Shown piece after piece: positions 43,913 to 52,601 of a stretch of 64,000 nucleotides of DNA; within the stretch, counting starts at the first letter, position 1, and each line of letters starts with the position of its first letter. Origin of the DNA: Sphingomonas sp. PL-96 (lineage in GTDB: Bacteria > Pseudomonadota > Alphaproteobacteria > Sphingomonadales > Sphingomonadaceae); assembly GCF_020707215.1 (NCBI RefSeq), contig NZ_JAJFET010000001.1, positions 558,001 through 622,000 on the forward strand. The letters run 5' to 3'. The translations under genes and the position numbers were made by a program. The notes beneath the pieces were generated by a model. That model did no database searches. It saw only the letters and a program-made list of their open reading frames with translations, and was not told where the DNA came from.

Positions 43913-44881
43913 GTGACTGTTGTGCGACAACCGACGCGGGCAGGCGTGCGCGACGCAGCGGCAAAGATCGCGCAGGTCCTGCCGCCCACGCCGCTGCTTT
44001 TTGCCGAAGTCCAACGGCAAGTGATTGGCTTCAAAGCCGAATCGCTCCAGCCGGTTGGTGCGTTCAAGATCCGCGGTGCCTGGCACCGGCTGACCGCCCT
44101 GGACGCAACTGCGCGCGCGCGTGGGGTCGTGGCATTCTCTTCGGGCAACCATGCCCAGGGAGTCGCCTGGGCGGCGCGCCGCCTGCGGATCCCCGCCACG
44201 ATCGTGATGCCGGCGGACGCGCCGGCGGTGAAGCGCGAGGCGACTCTGGCGCTGGGCGCGGAGATCGTGCGCTACGACCGTCGGACCGAGAGTCGCGAGC
44301 GGATCGCGACCGAACTCGCCGCCGCCCGCGGCGCGACGCTGGTTCCCAGCTTCGACGACCCCTGGATCATCGAAGGCCAGGGAAGTGCCGGCATTGAGGC
44401 CGCCCGCCAGATGGAGGCACAGGGTCTTGGCTCCGTACGTCATCTGGTCACGCCTTGCGGGGGCGGCGGCCTTGCCGCGGGCCTCACCCTGGCGCTTCCC
44501 GACGTCCGGGTCACGGTAGCCGAGCCGGAGGGGTGGGACGACATGCGCGCCTCCCTGGCAGCGGGCCGGATCGAGCCGGTCGCGCCCGGTGCGCCGGACA
44601 CCGCCTGCGACGCGCTCCAGACCCAGCGCGTGTCGCCGCTCACCTTCGACGTGCTCGCGCGCCGCGGCGCGACCGGGGTTGCGGTCAGCGAGGCCGAAGT
44701 CCGCGACGCGCAGCGCTGGACGGCGCGTCACCTGCGCCTGGTGGTGGAGCCGGGCGGGGCCGTGGCGCTTGCCGCACTGCTGGCGGGCAAGGTTGCGGCG
44801 TCTGCCGGCATGCTGGTGCTGCTGTCGGGCGGCAACGTCGATCCGGATCGCTATGCCGAAGTGCTGGCGGGCAAGGGATAG
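43913..44881 (+). CDS. Threonine/serine dehydratase-like PLP enzyme
   Basis: 322 residues, fold type II PLP enzyme. GAFKIRGA (about 49-56) carries the cofactor Lys, FSSGNHAQGVAWAA (about 75-88) binds the substrate carboxylate, and TPCGGGGLAAGL (about 183-194) the PLP phosphate. It resembles catabolic threonine dehydratases lacking the regulatory ACT domain; serine racemase activity is possible. The GTG at 43913 follows a GGAGA site; an earlier TTG at 43898 has none. It is divergent from the decarboxylase gene over 143 bases. Confidence 0.85.
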   Translation: MTVVRQPTRAGVRDAAAKIAQVLPPTPLLFAEVQRQVIGFKAESLQPVGAFKIRGAWHRLTALDATARARGVVAFSSGNHAQGVAWAARRLRIPATIVMPADAPAVKREATLALGAEIVRYDRRTESRERIATELAAARGATLVPSFDDPWIIEGQGSAGIEAARQMEAQGLGSVRHLVTPCGGGGLAAGLTLALPDVRVTVAEPEGWDDMRASLAAGRIEPVAPGAPDTACDALQTQRVSPLTFDVLARRGATGVAVSEAEVRDAQRWTARHLRLVVEPGGAVALAALLAGKVAASAGMLVLLSGGNVDPDRYAEVLAGKG

Positions 44882-44979
44882 CGCTGCGACTCTCCGACAT
44901 CCGTCTTGAAGCCCCCCGCGTGCCTGAGCAGTATCCGCAGACCGGCTCCGCCTCGGCGGAGCGACACAAGGGGGACAGG

Positions 44980-45642
44980 ATGTCGGCGGACTCGAACCAC
45001 CTACCCGCGGCGCAGGCCGCTGCGCATGCCGGGCCACCCGCGTTGCTCGAGCGGCTGATGTTCTTTTCGGATGCGGTGTTCGCCATCGCGATCACACTGC
45101 TGATTATCGAGGTGAAGGTCCCGCACCTGCCGCACGGCGCCGATGCGACCGCACATCTGCAGGCGCTGGCCGACCTGCTTCCGAACTTCACCGGATTCTT
45201 CGTCAGCTTTGCCGTGATCGGCGCCTTCTGGGCAGGCCACCACCGCGCCTTCGGGCTGGCGAGCCACTATGCGCCGGGCATCGTGCTGCCGAACCTGATG
45301 ATGCTGTGCGCCATCGTGCTGATGCCGTTCGCCACCGCATACATGAGCGAGAACTATGGCGCCGTGGTTCCGACGGCGCTCTACAATTTGCTGCTGATGA
45401 CGACGGGTCTGCTCAACCTGTACCTCATCCGCACCGTGACGCGCGCGCCCTATACCAGTGGCGATACCGATGCGCGCCACCTGGCGATGGTGCGCGCGCG
45501 GGGCTGGGGCGTGACGCTCGGCGCTGCCCTGGCGCTGGTCATGAGCTTTGTCGCGGCGCCCCTTGCGCAGCCGATGCTGATCACGATCCCGCTATGGGTG
45601 CGGCTCGCGGTCGCACGTGCGGTGCGGCGCGCCGGCGACTAG
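44980..45642 (+). CDS. TMEM175-family potassium channel-like protein
   Basis: 220 residues, six hydrophobic helices. RLMFFSDAVFAIAITLLI (about 25-42) is the TMEM175/DUF1211 hallmark, in which the FSD motif of helix 1 lines the pore. In bacteria the family forms tetrameric K+ leak channels without the classic selectivity filter. The ATG at 44980 has AAGGGGGAC nearby. The stop overlaps the convergent diguanylate cyclase stop by four bases. Confidence 0.87.
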   Translation: MSADSNHLPAAQAAAHAGPPALLERLMFFSDAVFAIAITLLIIEVKVPHLPHGADATAHLQALADLLPNFTGFFVSFAVIGAFWAGHHRAFGLASHYAPGIVLPNLMMLCAIVLMPFATAYMSENYGAVVPTALYNLLLMTTGLLNLYLIRTVTRAPYTSGDTDARHLAMVRARGWGVTLGAALALVMSFVAAPLAQPMLITIPLWVRLAVARAVRRAGD

Positions 45643-46835
45643 TTCATGTGCCGGTCTGCCGGCGTCCTGCCGGTTTCCCGAAAGCTGGCGGGAGTATCCT
45701 CGCGGGCGCGCGCCGGTACCAAGCGGCCGCGCGACTTCGCCTGCTGGAGTGCCAGGTCCGCCACTTCCAGCAAGGCGGGCAGGTCGGCACCCTGTTCAGG
45801 CGACAGCGCCACGCCGACGCTGGCGCCGACATGCACCCTCTGCCCCGCGACGAAGTAGCCGCGCGCACCGATCGCGGTGCAGATTTGCTCCTTCAGCTGC
45901 TCGGCATCGTCGCGACCGATGTCTCGCGCGACCAGGACGAACTCGTCCCCGCCCAGGCGCGCGACCTCCGCAGTCTGCCCGGCGATCTCCCGAAGGCGCT
46001 CCGCGACCGACACGAGCACGGCGTCGCCGGCCTTGTGGCCCAGCGTGTCGTTGATGTTCTTGAACCAGTCGAGATCGAGGTAGAAGACCGCCAGCTGCGC
46101 ATGGCTCCGCCCGACCCGGTCCTGAGCCCAGCGCGCCAGGCCGTTGCGGTTCAGCAGGCCGGTCAGCGGATCGTGCCGCGCATGATGGTCGTTGATCATC
46201 TCCGCGCGCATCGTGCGGACGAGCAGCCGGTTGAGCTGGAAGGCCGCCGCACTCATGCTGATGAGGTAGAAGGGGATCTGGAACATCACCAGCAACAGCA
46301 CCGGCTGTCCCGACAGCGCGGCCGCCACTGCGCACGGGCCCAGGCTCAGCGCGATCATCACGGCGACGAGCCGCGGCGCGCCGAAGTTGCGAAAGCAGAT
46401 CCCGCCCACCATCGCCGCCGCAGAGAGGCAGGCGAGGGTGGCGGCGATCCAGTCGCCGCTCGCCACGCAGATAAACGTCCCATAGCCCACCGACGCGGCC
46501 CAAAGCACGGCGAGCGAGATGTAGAGATCGGTAGGTCCGCGTCGCCCCTCTGCGACGGCCTTGCGCCCGACAAGAAGCGCGGGGAGCCGCACCGCGGCGA
46601 GCAGGAGTTCGAGCGCGACCCACAAATAGGCGGCAGTGGATTGCATCCGCATCGCGATCAGCGCGGACACTGCGATCGTGTTCAGCACGCCCCCGGCAAA
46701 GATCGGCAGGCTCGCATAGAGGCTGTGCAGCAGCGTCCGGCGCATGCTGTCGGGGATGTCCCCGCCCGGCTCGACCAGCCAACCCGTCAAAGACCACCGA
46801 GGCAACGCGCCTCCGAAGCCGGAACGTCCGTCCAT
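45639..46835 (-). CDS. Membrane-bound diguanylate cyclase (GGDEF)
   Basis: 398 residues. Six or so hydrophobic helices (about 35-220) form an uncharacterised sensor region. HDPLTGLLNRNGLA (about 228-241) begins the GGDEF domain, with DLDWFKNINDTLGH (about 260-273) and an intact GGDEF at 295-299. It should make cyclic di-GMP from two GTP. I see no RxxD product-inhibition site five residues before GGDEF; the residues there are AEVARL. No EAL domain follows. The N-terminus is probably ATG 46835. The nearby exopolysaccharide genes are a plausible target of cyclic di-GMP. Confidence 0.88.
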   Translation of the reverse strand: MDGRSGFGGALPRWSLTGWLVEPGGDIPDSMRRTLLHSLYASLPIFAGGVLNTIAVSALIAMRMQSTAAYLWVALELLLAAVRLPALLVGRKAVAEGRRGPTDLYISLAVLWAASVGYGTFICVASGDWIAATLACLSAAAMVGGICFRNFGAPRLVAVMIALSLGPCAVAAALSGQPVLLLVMFQIPFYLISMSAAAFQLNRLLVRTMRAEMINDHHARHDPLTGLLNRNGLARWAQDRVGRSHAQLAVFYLDLDWFKNINDTLGHKAGDAVLVSVAERLREIAGQTAEVARLGGDEFVLVARDIGRDDAEQLKEQICTAIGARGYFVAGQRVHVGASVGVALSPEQGADLPALLEVADLALQQAKSRGRLVPARAREDTPASFRETGRTPADRHMN

Positions 46836-46959
46836 CACCCTAGGCTCGCAACCTGAGCACCCCCCGGTGCTTCGCGGATCCAAGTATATCCCGGTATCGT
46901 TAACAAATCTGGAACCAAAACGCGCTTCGCGCGTCTGGCGCCGGTTGGGCGAGGGTGCC

Positions 46960-47232
46960 TCACCGAATTGGCGGGACGGCCTCGGCTGCGGGCCGCGCCC
47001 GCCGGCGAAGGCGGGCCGCATGGACCGCTTCGGCACTGTATGGGTGGCCCCGCCGTTCGGCGCGAAGCCGCTGCGCCACCCGCTTGCCATGGATCATCAG
47101 CGGCAGGCCAGACAGCGCCAGCGGAAGCAGCAGGATCGACAGCCGTGCATCGTCCAGCACCAGCCCGGTGCCGCAGGCGGTGGCGGTGAGGGCGAAGCCC
47201 GCCGCCTTCCAGCGCAGGTCGCGTGCAGTCAT
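46960..47232 (-). CDS. Small membrane protein of unknown function
   Basis: 90 residues with two short hydrophobic stretches (about 9-26 and 31-48) and a strongly basic C-terminal tail. I do not recognise a family. Its ATG overlaps the TGA of the upstream methyltransferase-like gene (ATGA), which supports it as a real gene. It is the last member of a five-gene operon of small proteins. Confidence 0.5.
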   Translation of the reverse strand: MTARDLRWKAAGFALTATACGTGLVLDDARLSILLLPLALSGLPLMIHGKRVAQRLRAERRGHPYSAEAVHAARLRRRARPAAEAVPPIR

Positions 47233-47747
47233 GCCGCGGCATTCCCGCCTGCCGATGCGGCCAGGTCGCCGATCAGCATCTCTGCGGCTGCGGCACGCGC
47301 CTCAGCAACGCCGGGCAGGCCATCCGCACCTCGACCGCCGTGCCACAGGAGAATGTCGGCTGGACACTCCGCTTCCTCCGCCAGCGCTTGAAGAAGATCC
47401 TCGCGTGCGAAGACGAGGCCGATCGCGGGATCGCGCAGCCGCGCCGCGGCCGCTTGCGCGCGGCCGACCAGGGACGGCGAATTGCCGATGCCGCGGCCTT
47501 CGATGGCGGTAAAGCCGATTCGCCGCGCATGGCGGACCGCCTCGATCAACAGCGTGCCGCAGCCGCAGTCGGCATCCACGATCCGAACCGAATGGCGGCG
47601 CTGCATCCGCAACACCTCCAGCGCCGCGGCAATGGCGGGCCAGCGCGGGTCGCTCCTGGCCGCGCGGCTACCGGTGACGACAGGAACCTCCAACGGCTGG
47701 CGTCTGGCCGGTCGCGGAGGGGCGATGCGTTGGGCGCTCCTGCTCAT
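47229..47747 (-). CDS. Possible SAM-dependent methyltransferase-like protein
   Basis: 172 residues. IVDADCGCGTLLIEA (about 55-69) resembles motif I of class I SAM-dependent methyltransferases, in which the Gly-rich loop binds the cofactor, and an acidic residue follows about 20 residues later. The rest is too short for a complete methyltransferase fold, so binding without catalysis is possible. The ATG overlaps the upstream stop (ATGA) and its stop overlaps the next start, so it is translationally coupled to small proteins on both sides. Confidence 0.55.
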   Translation of the reverse strand: MSRSAQRIAPPRPARRQPLEVPVVTGSRAARSDPRWPAIAAALEVLRMQRRHSVRIVDADCGCGTLLIEAVRHARRIGFTAIEGRGIGNSPSLVGRAQAAAARLRDPAIGLVFAREDLLQALAEEAECPADILLWHGGRGADGLPGVAEARAAAAEMLIGDLAASAGGNAAA

Positions 47748-48004
47748 GCGGCGCTGCTCAGCACGTGAAGGGGGGCGACCGGTGTGAAGGACACCAGCGG
47801 AACCAGCGGTGCTGCCGCCACTTCCAGCCGGGCGTGATAGATCTGGCGCTCCGCCTCGGCGAAATGGAACGCCGCGGTCCGCGATACGAAGCGGCCCTCC
47901 AGCTTCTTGCCGCTGTCCTGGACCAGCCAGTGTCCGGCTTCGTCCTGTCCGACGTAGATGACGTGCCCGCATTCGTCGGGCTCCGGTGTGGGTTCAGACG
48001 ACAT
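47744..48004 (-). CDS. Small hypothetical protein with DUF2188-like region
   Basis: 86 residues, no signal peptide. HVIYVGQDEAGHWLVQDSGK (about 14-33) followed by RFVSRTAAFHFAEAER recalls DUF2188-like modules that repeat a V-x5-W-x-V pattern; the resemblance is weak. The ATG is 10 bases inside the end of the upstream membrane-protein gene, and its stop overlaps the methyltransferase-like start. Confidence 0.5.
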   Translation of the reverse strand: MSSEPTPEPDECGHVIYVGQDEAGHWLVQDSGKKLEGRFVSRTAAFHFAEAERQIYHARLEVAAAPLVPLVSFTPVAPLHVLSSAA

Positions 48005-48362
48005 GTTCGTCTTGGTGCCTCTTGCGATCGAGCGATGAGGTGCTCGCAGGAACGGATCTACGAACCGCGCCATAGGGGTTCGAGGGCGATTTCCGGGAAC
48101 TGCGTAGTGGGCGCATAGCATCGGCCTCGCCTCGTCGCATTTGCGACGGTGTCGGGCCGGCTCGCTCGAAAAGGCGGCCACCGTGGATCAGGAGCAGCAC
48201 GCCCGCGCTGGCAAGGACGAAGCTCAGCAACGAGAGGCCGATTTCGGCGACCTGGGATGGACCATGCTGGGCGGCTTGGTACACCGCACGATGCGCGAGC
48301 GTCGTTCCGGCGGATGCGGCCAGCAATGCCGCTCCGGCGAGTCGGGGAGCAAGACTAGCCAA
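47994..48362 (-). CDS. Small two-helix membrane protein (second of a pair)
   Basis: 122 residues with two hydrophobic segments (about 8-22 and 42-62), then GGRLFERAG and a basic Ser/Arg-rich tail. Its LASAG...GGRLF region parallels GASAG...GGRLF in the gene just upstream, so the two look like diverged duplicates. A TTG start at 48362 overlaps the upstream TAG by eight bases. No family was recognised. Confidence 0.45.
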   Translation of the reverse strand: MASLAPRLAGAALLAASAGTTLAHRAVYQAAQHGPSQVAEIGLSLLSFVLASAGVLLLIHGGRLFERAGPTPSQMRRGEADAMRPLRSSRKSPSNPYGAVRRSVPASTSSLDRKRHQDEHVV

Positions 48363-48729
48363 TGGCTGCCACCACAACCGGCATCCGATATGCGTCAGGC
48401 CGGAGGTCTTGCAGCCAGATCGGGCTCGGCCGCAGGTCGGCAGGCACGGCCGCACGCAGCACGTACGGTTCAGGTTCGGGCTGGCGTCGCCACCGCTCGC
48501 TCACCGCGCCGGGCGCGAACAATCTGCCGCCCAGGAGCGCAAGCGCGCTGCCCGCGCTTGCGCCGAGATAGCCCAGTGCCGCCAGCGCATAGGGCAGCAC
48601 GGCGCTTGGTCCGGTCCCGACCCGCATCGCGCAGAGCTGCGCGATGGCGGCCCCGGAGAGCCCGCATAATGAAAGCCCCAAAACGCGCAGGCCCAGGTCT
48701 GCGCGCCGTGTGCGATGCCATGCCGTCAT
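48355..48729 (-). CDS. Small two-helix membrane protein (first of a pair)
   Basis: 124 residues. Two hydrophobic segments (about 14-34 and 45-68) end in LALLGGRLFAPGA, followed by a Pro/Arg-rich soluble tail. No family was recognised. An AAGGA ribosome binding site precedes the ATG by eight bases. It opens a run of five small overlapping genes that reads left to 46960. Confidence 0.5.
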   Translation of the reverse strand: MTAWHRTRRADLGLRVLGLSLCGLSGAAIAQLCAMRVGTGPSAVLPYALAALGYLGASAGSALALLGGRLFAPGAVSERWRRQPEPEPYVLRAAVPADLRPSPIWLQDLRPDAYRMPVVVAAIG

Positions 48730-48842
48730 GCCACAATCCTTGCTGTGGCAGCCCAGCTATCGGCGAGGGCGTAGCAATTCGAGAGCGATTCCGGCCTTTC
48801 GCATAGCGCCGGCATAGATGCGAAAGGGGATGGGGCGACGGG

Positions 48843-49622
48843 TCAGCGGGTCGGCTTTTCCGTGAAGTCGATGTGGATGCGGACCCAGGCGCCGACCACC
48901 GGCTTGCCGCCGATCCGCGGCGGGCGCACGCGGAACTGCCAGGCGGCCTGGCGGATGGCGCCGGCCAGGCGGGAGCCGCGCGGATAGTCGGCCAGCTCGC
49001 GGCAATCCTCGACGCGGTTGTCGGCGACCGTTCGGCAGGCGATCTCTGCCCAGCCGCCCGCGGGCGCGCCCTGCGGCGGCATATAGGCGCCGAGTTCGCG
49101 GTCGGTCGGGCGACGATACCATTCGGCGCGGTACAGCCGTTCGCCGCCCGGCCCATCGCCGGGGCCATAGGCGGAGCCGCTGTCGGCGCCATCGCCCCCG
49201 TCGCTCGCAGCACCGCTGTCCGCCACTTCCTCACCGCGCGCCGATCGGATCGCGCCGATGTCGGAGGCGGCGAAATCCTCGCGGCTCAGCACCAGCATGT
49301 TGGGCGTGGGCTGCGGCGCCGGCGGCGCGCTCGGCGGGGGCGGCGGCGCGGTCACTGCATCCTTGGGGCGGCTGCGCGCGGTCGCGCCGCCGCCGGGCTT
49401 GGGGACCTCGGGATCGCCCGCGGCCTGGCTTTTCGGCGGATCGGGGGTGATGTCGAAGACGGGCGGCGATGCCTCGGGCGGGGGCGGCGGCAGCAGGCGC
49501 GGCGCCAGCGTCAGCAGCATGATCAGGATCAGCAGGTTGATCCCGACCGCGAGCACCAGCGCGATCGTGCGGGGCCGGCGCGACGCGCGGTACGACGAAA
49601 TGGGATCGGACGTCGCGCGCAT
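48843..49622 (-). CDS. TonB-like envelope protein
   Basis: 259 residues. A single N-terminal transmembrane helix (about 19-40) is followed by a Pro-rich stretch (about 45-110), an acidic Gly/Ser segment, and a C-terminal domain from about 165. That domain contains AEIACRTVADNRVEDC and WQFRVRPPRIGGKPV, similar to the C-terminal domain of TonB/TolA-type energy transducers. It may reach across the periplasm to an outer-membrane receptor. No ExbB/ExbD genes lie beside it. Confidence 0.75.
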   Translation of the reverse strand: MRATSDPISSYRASRRPRTIALVLAVGINLLILIMLLTLAPRLLPPPPPEASPPVFDITPDPPKSQAAGDPEVPKPGGGATARSRPKDAVTAPPPPPSAPPAPQPTPNMLVLSREDFAASDIGAIRSARGEEVADSGAASDGGDGADSGSAYGPGDGPGGERLYRAEWYRRPTDRELGAYMPPQGAPAGGWAEIACRTVADNRVEDCRELADYPRGSRLAGAIRQAAWQFRVRPPRIGGKPVVGAWVRIHIDFTEKPTR

Positions 49623-49706
49623 TGCAGGCGCGCCTACACCGCGCGCGCGGGCGCCGCAATCATGTGTTGGAAGCCCGGGAACGCGCGGCGCCCCCGGGCT
49701 GCCAGA

Positions 49707-50363
49707 TCAGCGGATCGGCGAGTTCGGATCGAGGCGCATGTCGAGATAGCGGTCCACGCTGCCCATCAGCTCCGGCATCTCGTCGGCAAAGAAGTGGTTT
49801 GCGCCCGGGATGACGTCGTGGTGGATGGTGATGTGCTTTTGCGTGCGCAGCTTGTCGACCAGCTTCTGGGTCGCGGCCGGCGTCACCACCTCGTCCGCCT
49901 CGCCCTGGATGATGATGCCCGAAGACGGGCAGGGCGCCAGGAAGGTGAAGTCGAACATGTTCGCCGGCGGCGCGATCGAGATGAAGCCGCGGATCTCCGG
50001 CCGGCGCATCAGCAGCTGCATCGCGATCCAGGCGCCGAAGCCGAAGCCTGCCACCCAGGTGGTCTGCGCTTCCGGGTGGAAGCTTTGCACCCAGTCGAGC
50101 GCCGAGGCGGCGTCCGACAGCTCGCCGATGCCGTTGTCGAACGTGCCCTGGCTCTTGCCGACGCCGCGGAAGTTGAACCGCAGGGTCGCAAAGCCGCGCC
50201 GCTGGAAGGTCTTGTAGAGCTCCTGCACGATGTGGTTGTTCATCGTGCCGCCCGAGGACGGGTGCGGGTGCAGGATCATCGCCACGGGTGCGCGCGGACG
50301 CGGGGCGGGGGCGAAACGGCCTTCGAGACGCCCTTCAGGGCCGGGGAAGATGACTTCGGGCAT
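49707..50363 (-). CDS. Alpha/beta hydrolase (YpfH/dienelactone hydrolase-like)
   Basis: 218 residues. LHPHPSSGGTMNN (about 31-43) is the oxyanion/HPHP signature of a conserved prokaryotic alpha/beta hydrolase family. FNFRGVGKSQG (about 63-73), VAGFGFGAWIA (about 103-113) and GANHFF (about 189-194, with the His) complete the usual segments. In the nucleophile elbow the central position is Phe rather than Ser, so catalysis by a classical triad is doubtful. It is divergent from the cysteine desulfurase operon by 94 bases. Confidence 0.82.
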   Translation of the reverse strand: MPEVIFPGPEGRLEGRFAPAPRPRAPVAMILHPHPSSGGTMNNHIVQELYKTFQRRGFATLRFNFRGVGKSQGTFDNGIGELSDAASALDWVQSFHPEAQTTWVAGFGFGAWIAMQLLMRRPEIRGFISIAPPANMFDFTFLAPCPSSGIIIQGEADEVVTPAATQKLVDKLRTQKHITIHHDVIPGANHFFADEMPELMGSVDRYLDMRLDPNSPIR

Positions 50364-50457
50364 GGGTTTCCTGCCGACAGAATGGGGCACGCCGGTTGGG
50401 CGCAGCAAGTTGGGCGCTATATAGGCGGGGAGCTTCCCTGCGCAATCGGAACGATAT

Positions 50458-51513
50458 TTGGCCGAACGACTCTATCTGGATCATGCCGCGACAACGCCGA
50501 TGCGGCCCGAGGCGATTGCCGCGGCAGCCGAGGGCATGGCGCGCTGGGCCAATCCATCCTCGCCCCATGCCGAGGGGCGCGCCGCCCGCCGCCTGCTGGA
50601 GGACGCCCGCGCACGCATCGCCGCGACGCTCGGCTGGCGACACGAGGTGATCCTGACCAGCGGCGCCAGCGAGGCGATCGCGCTGGCGCTCGGCCGGGCA
50701 AAGGGCGTCCGCATCGCCGTGTCGCCGACCGAGCATGACGCGGTGCTGCGCGCCGCCGGCGATGCGGAGCGGCTGGCGGTCGACGCGGCAGGACAGGTGT
50801 CGCTGCCGGCTCCCACGGGCGAACCACGGCTGTTCGCGATCCAGGGCGCCAATTCGGAGACGGGCGTGCTCCAGCCGCTCGATGCGCTTGCTCAGGAGAT
50901 CCGGGGCGGCGGCGACCTGCTGTTCGCCGACTGCGCGCAATCCGCCGGCAAACTCCCGCTGCCCGACGCCGACCTGATCGCGGTATCGGCGCACAAGCTT
51001 GGCGGGCCGCCGGGCATCGGCGCGCTGCTGGTCCGCGACTTTGCGGTGCTGGAGCCGGTCGGCGGCCAGGAACAGGGGTATCGCGGCGGGACGGAAAACC
51101 TGCCGGGCGTGCTGGGCTTTGCCGCCGCGCTGGAAGCCCCCCGCGACTGGCTGGAGCACGCCGCCGAATGGCGCGCGATGCTCGATGCGGCGGTGCTGGC
51201 CGAGGGCGGCAAGGTGGTCGCCGGCACCACCCCGCGCATCGCCACCATCGCCGCCTATCGCATGCCGGGGGTCGCGTCGGCCGCGCAGCTGATCCGCTTC
51301 GACGGCAGCGGCATCGCGGTGTCCGCTGGCAGCGCCTGCTCGTCGGGCAGCCTCAAGCCCAGCCATGTGCTGGGCGCGATGGGCTGGGATGCGCAGGCCG
51401 CGCGCGAAGTGGTGCGGGTGAGCTTCGGCTGGAACACCCGAGGCGAGGACGTCCGCCGCTTCGCGGACGCCTGGACCGCCATCGCCCGCGAAGCACGGGC
51501 CCGCGCCGCATGA
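50458..51513 (+). CDS. Cysteine desulfurase family protein (first of tandem pair)
   Basis: 351 residues, class V aminotransferase fold. It begins YLDHAATTP, and AVSAHKLGGPPG (about 177-188) contains the PLP Lys. SAGSACSSGSLKPSHVL (about 285-301) carries the persulfide-forming Cys loop. It can mobilise sulfur from cysteine for iron-sulfur clusters or thiolation. The start is TTG 50458. Its stop overlaps the start of a second enzyme of the same family. Both active-site residues are kept in each copy. Confidence 0.88.
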   Translation: MAERLYLDHAATTPMRPEAIAAAAEGMARWANPSSPHAEGRAARRLLEDARARIAATLGWRHEVILTSGASEAIALALGRAKGVRIAVSPTEHDAVLRAAGDAERLAVDAAGQVSLPAPTGEPRLFAIQGANSETGVLQPLDALAQEIRGGGDLLFADCAQSAGKLPLPDADLIAVSAHKLGGPPGIGALLVRDFAVLEPVGGQEQGYRGGTENLPGVLGFAAALEAPRDWLEHAAEWRAMLDAAVLAEGGKVVAGTTPRIATIAAYRMPGVASAAQLIRFDGSGIAVSAGSACSSGSLKPSHVLGAMGWDAQAAREVVRVSFGWNTRGEDVRRFADAWTAIAREARARAA

Positions 51514-52601
51514 GCTACCTCGATTATCAGGCGACGACCCCGCTCGCATCCGAGGCGTTGGCCGCGATGCTCCCGTGGCTGGAGCGCCAGCACGCCAATC
51601 CGCACTCGCCGCATCGTGAGGGCCGCGCCGCCCGCGCCGCGGTGGAGGTCGCACGCGATCAGGTGGCGAAACTCCTGCCGCAGGGTGGCCGTGTTGCTTA
51701 CACCTCCGGCGCGACGGAGGCGCTCAACTGGGCGATCCAGGGCACGACCGGCCCGATCGTCACGCTTGCCACCGAACATGCCGCGGTCCTCGACACCGTC
51801 GCGGCCGAGGCGCGCAAAGGCCGTCCCGTCACCATCCTGCCGGTCGGCAGCGGCGGCCGCGTCGACCTGGACGCGGCGGCCCGCGTCATCCAGCCTGGCA
51901 CCGGGCTGGTCGCGGCGATGCTGGTCAACAACGAGATCGGCGTCATCCAGCCGATCGCCGAGCTTGCCGCTCTTGCCCATGCCGCTGGCGCGCGCTTCCT
52001 GTGCGACGCGGTGCAGGGCTATGGCCGATTGCCCGTGCCGGAAGCGTGCGACCTCATCGCCATCTCCGCGCACAAGATCCACGGCCCCAAGGGCATCGGT
52101 GCGCTATGGGTGCGCGACGGCGTCGCGCTTGCGCCGCTGCTCCACGGCGGCGGACAGGAAGCGCCGGGCCGCTCCGGCACGCTGTCGCCGGCCCTGTGCG
52201 CCGGCTTCGGCGCCGCCGCCAAGCTCGCCGCCGAGCGCATGGCGGTCGATGCCGCGCATGTCGCGGCGCTCGCCGACACCGTCCTGGCGACATTGGGACC
52301 GGACTGGATCGTCAATGGCTCCAGCGAGCATCGCCACCGCGGGAACCTCAACCTGCGGCGCGCCGGGCTCGACGTGGCGCGGTTGATGAGCGACCTGCGC
52401 GACATCGCGTTTTCCGCTGGCTCCGCCTGTGCCAGCGGCTCCGGCCGGCCGAGCCATGTGCTGAAAGCCATCGGCCTGTCGGACGCGGAGGCGCGTTCGA
52501 GCATCCGCATCGGATTTGGCCGCATGACGAACGAGGAGGAACTGGTGAGCGCAATGACCCGGATCGACGCGGCGGCACGTGGGCAGAAGGTGGCGGCATG
52601 A
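51510..52601 (+). CDS. Cysteine desulfurase family protein (second of tandem pair)
   Basis: 363 residues. YLDYQATTPLA at the N-terminus, AISAHKIHGPKG (about 188-199, PLP Lys) and SAGSACASGSGRPSHVL (about 306-322, Cys loop) mark a NifS/IscS-like cysteine desulfurase. It is closer to canonical IscS than the first copy in its HKIHGPKG motif. The ATG overlaps the upstream stop (ATGA) and the downstream ferredoxin gene overlaps its end. The trio suggests an iron-sulfur cluster assembly or sulfur-transfer function. Confidence 0.9.
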   Translation: MSYLDYQATTPLASEALAAMLPWLERQHANPHSPHREGRAARAAVEVARDQVAKLLPQGGRVAYTSGATEALNWAIQGTTGPIVTLATEHAAVLDTVAAEARKGRPVTILPVGSGGRVDLDAAARVIQPGTGLVAAMLVNNEIGVIQPIAELAALAHAAGARFLCDAVQGYGRLPVPEACDLIAISAHKIHGPKGIGALWVRDGVALAPLLHGGGQEAPGRSGTLSPALCAGFGAAAKLAAERMAVDAAHVAALADTVLATLGPDWIVNGSSEHRHRGNLNLRRAGLDVARLMSDLRDIAFSAGSACASGSGRPSHVLKAIGLSDAEARSSIRIGFGRMTNEEELVSAMTRIDAAARGQKVAA

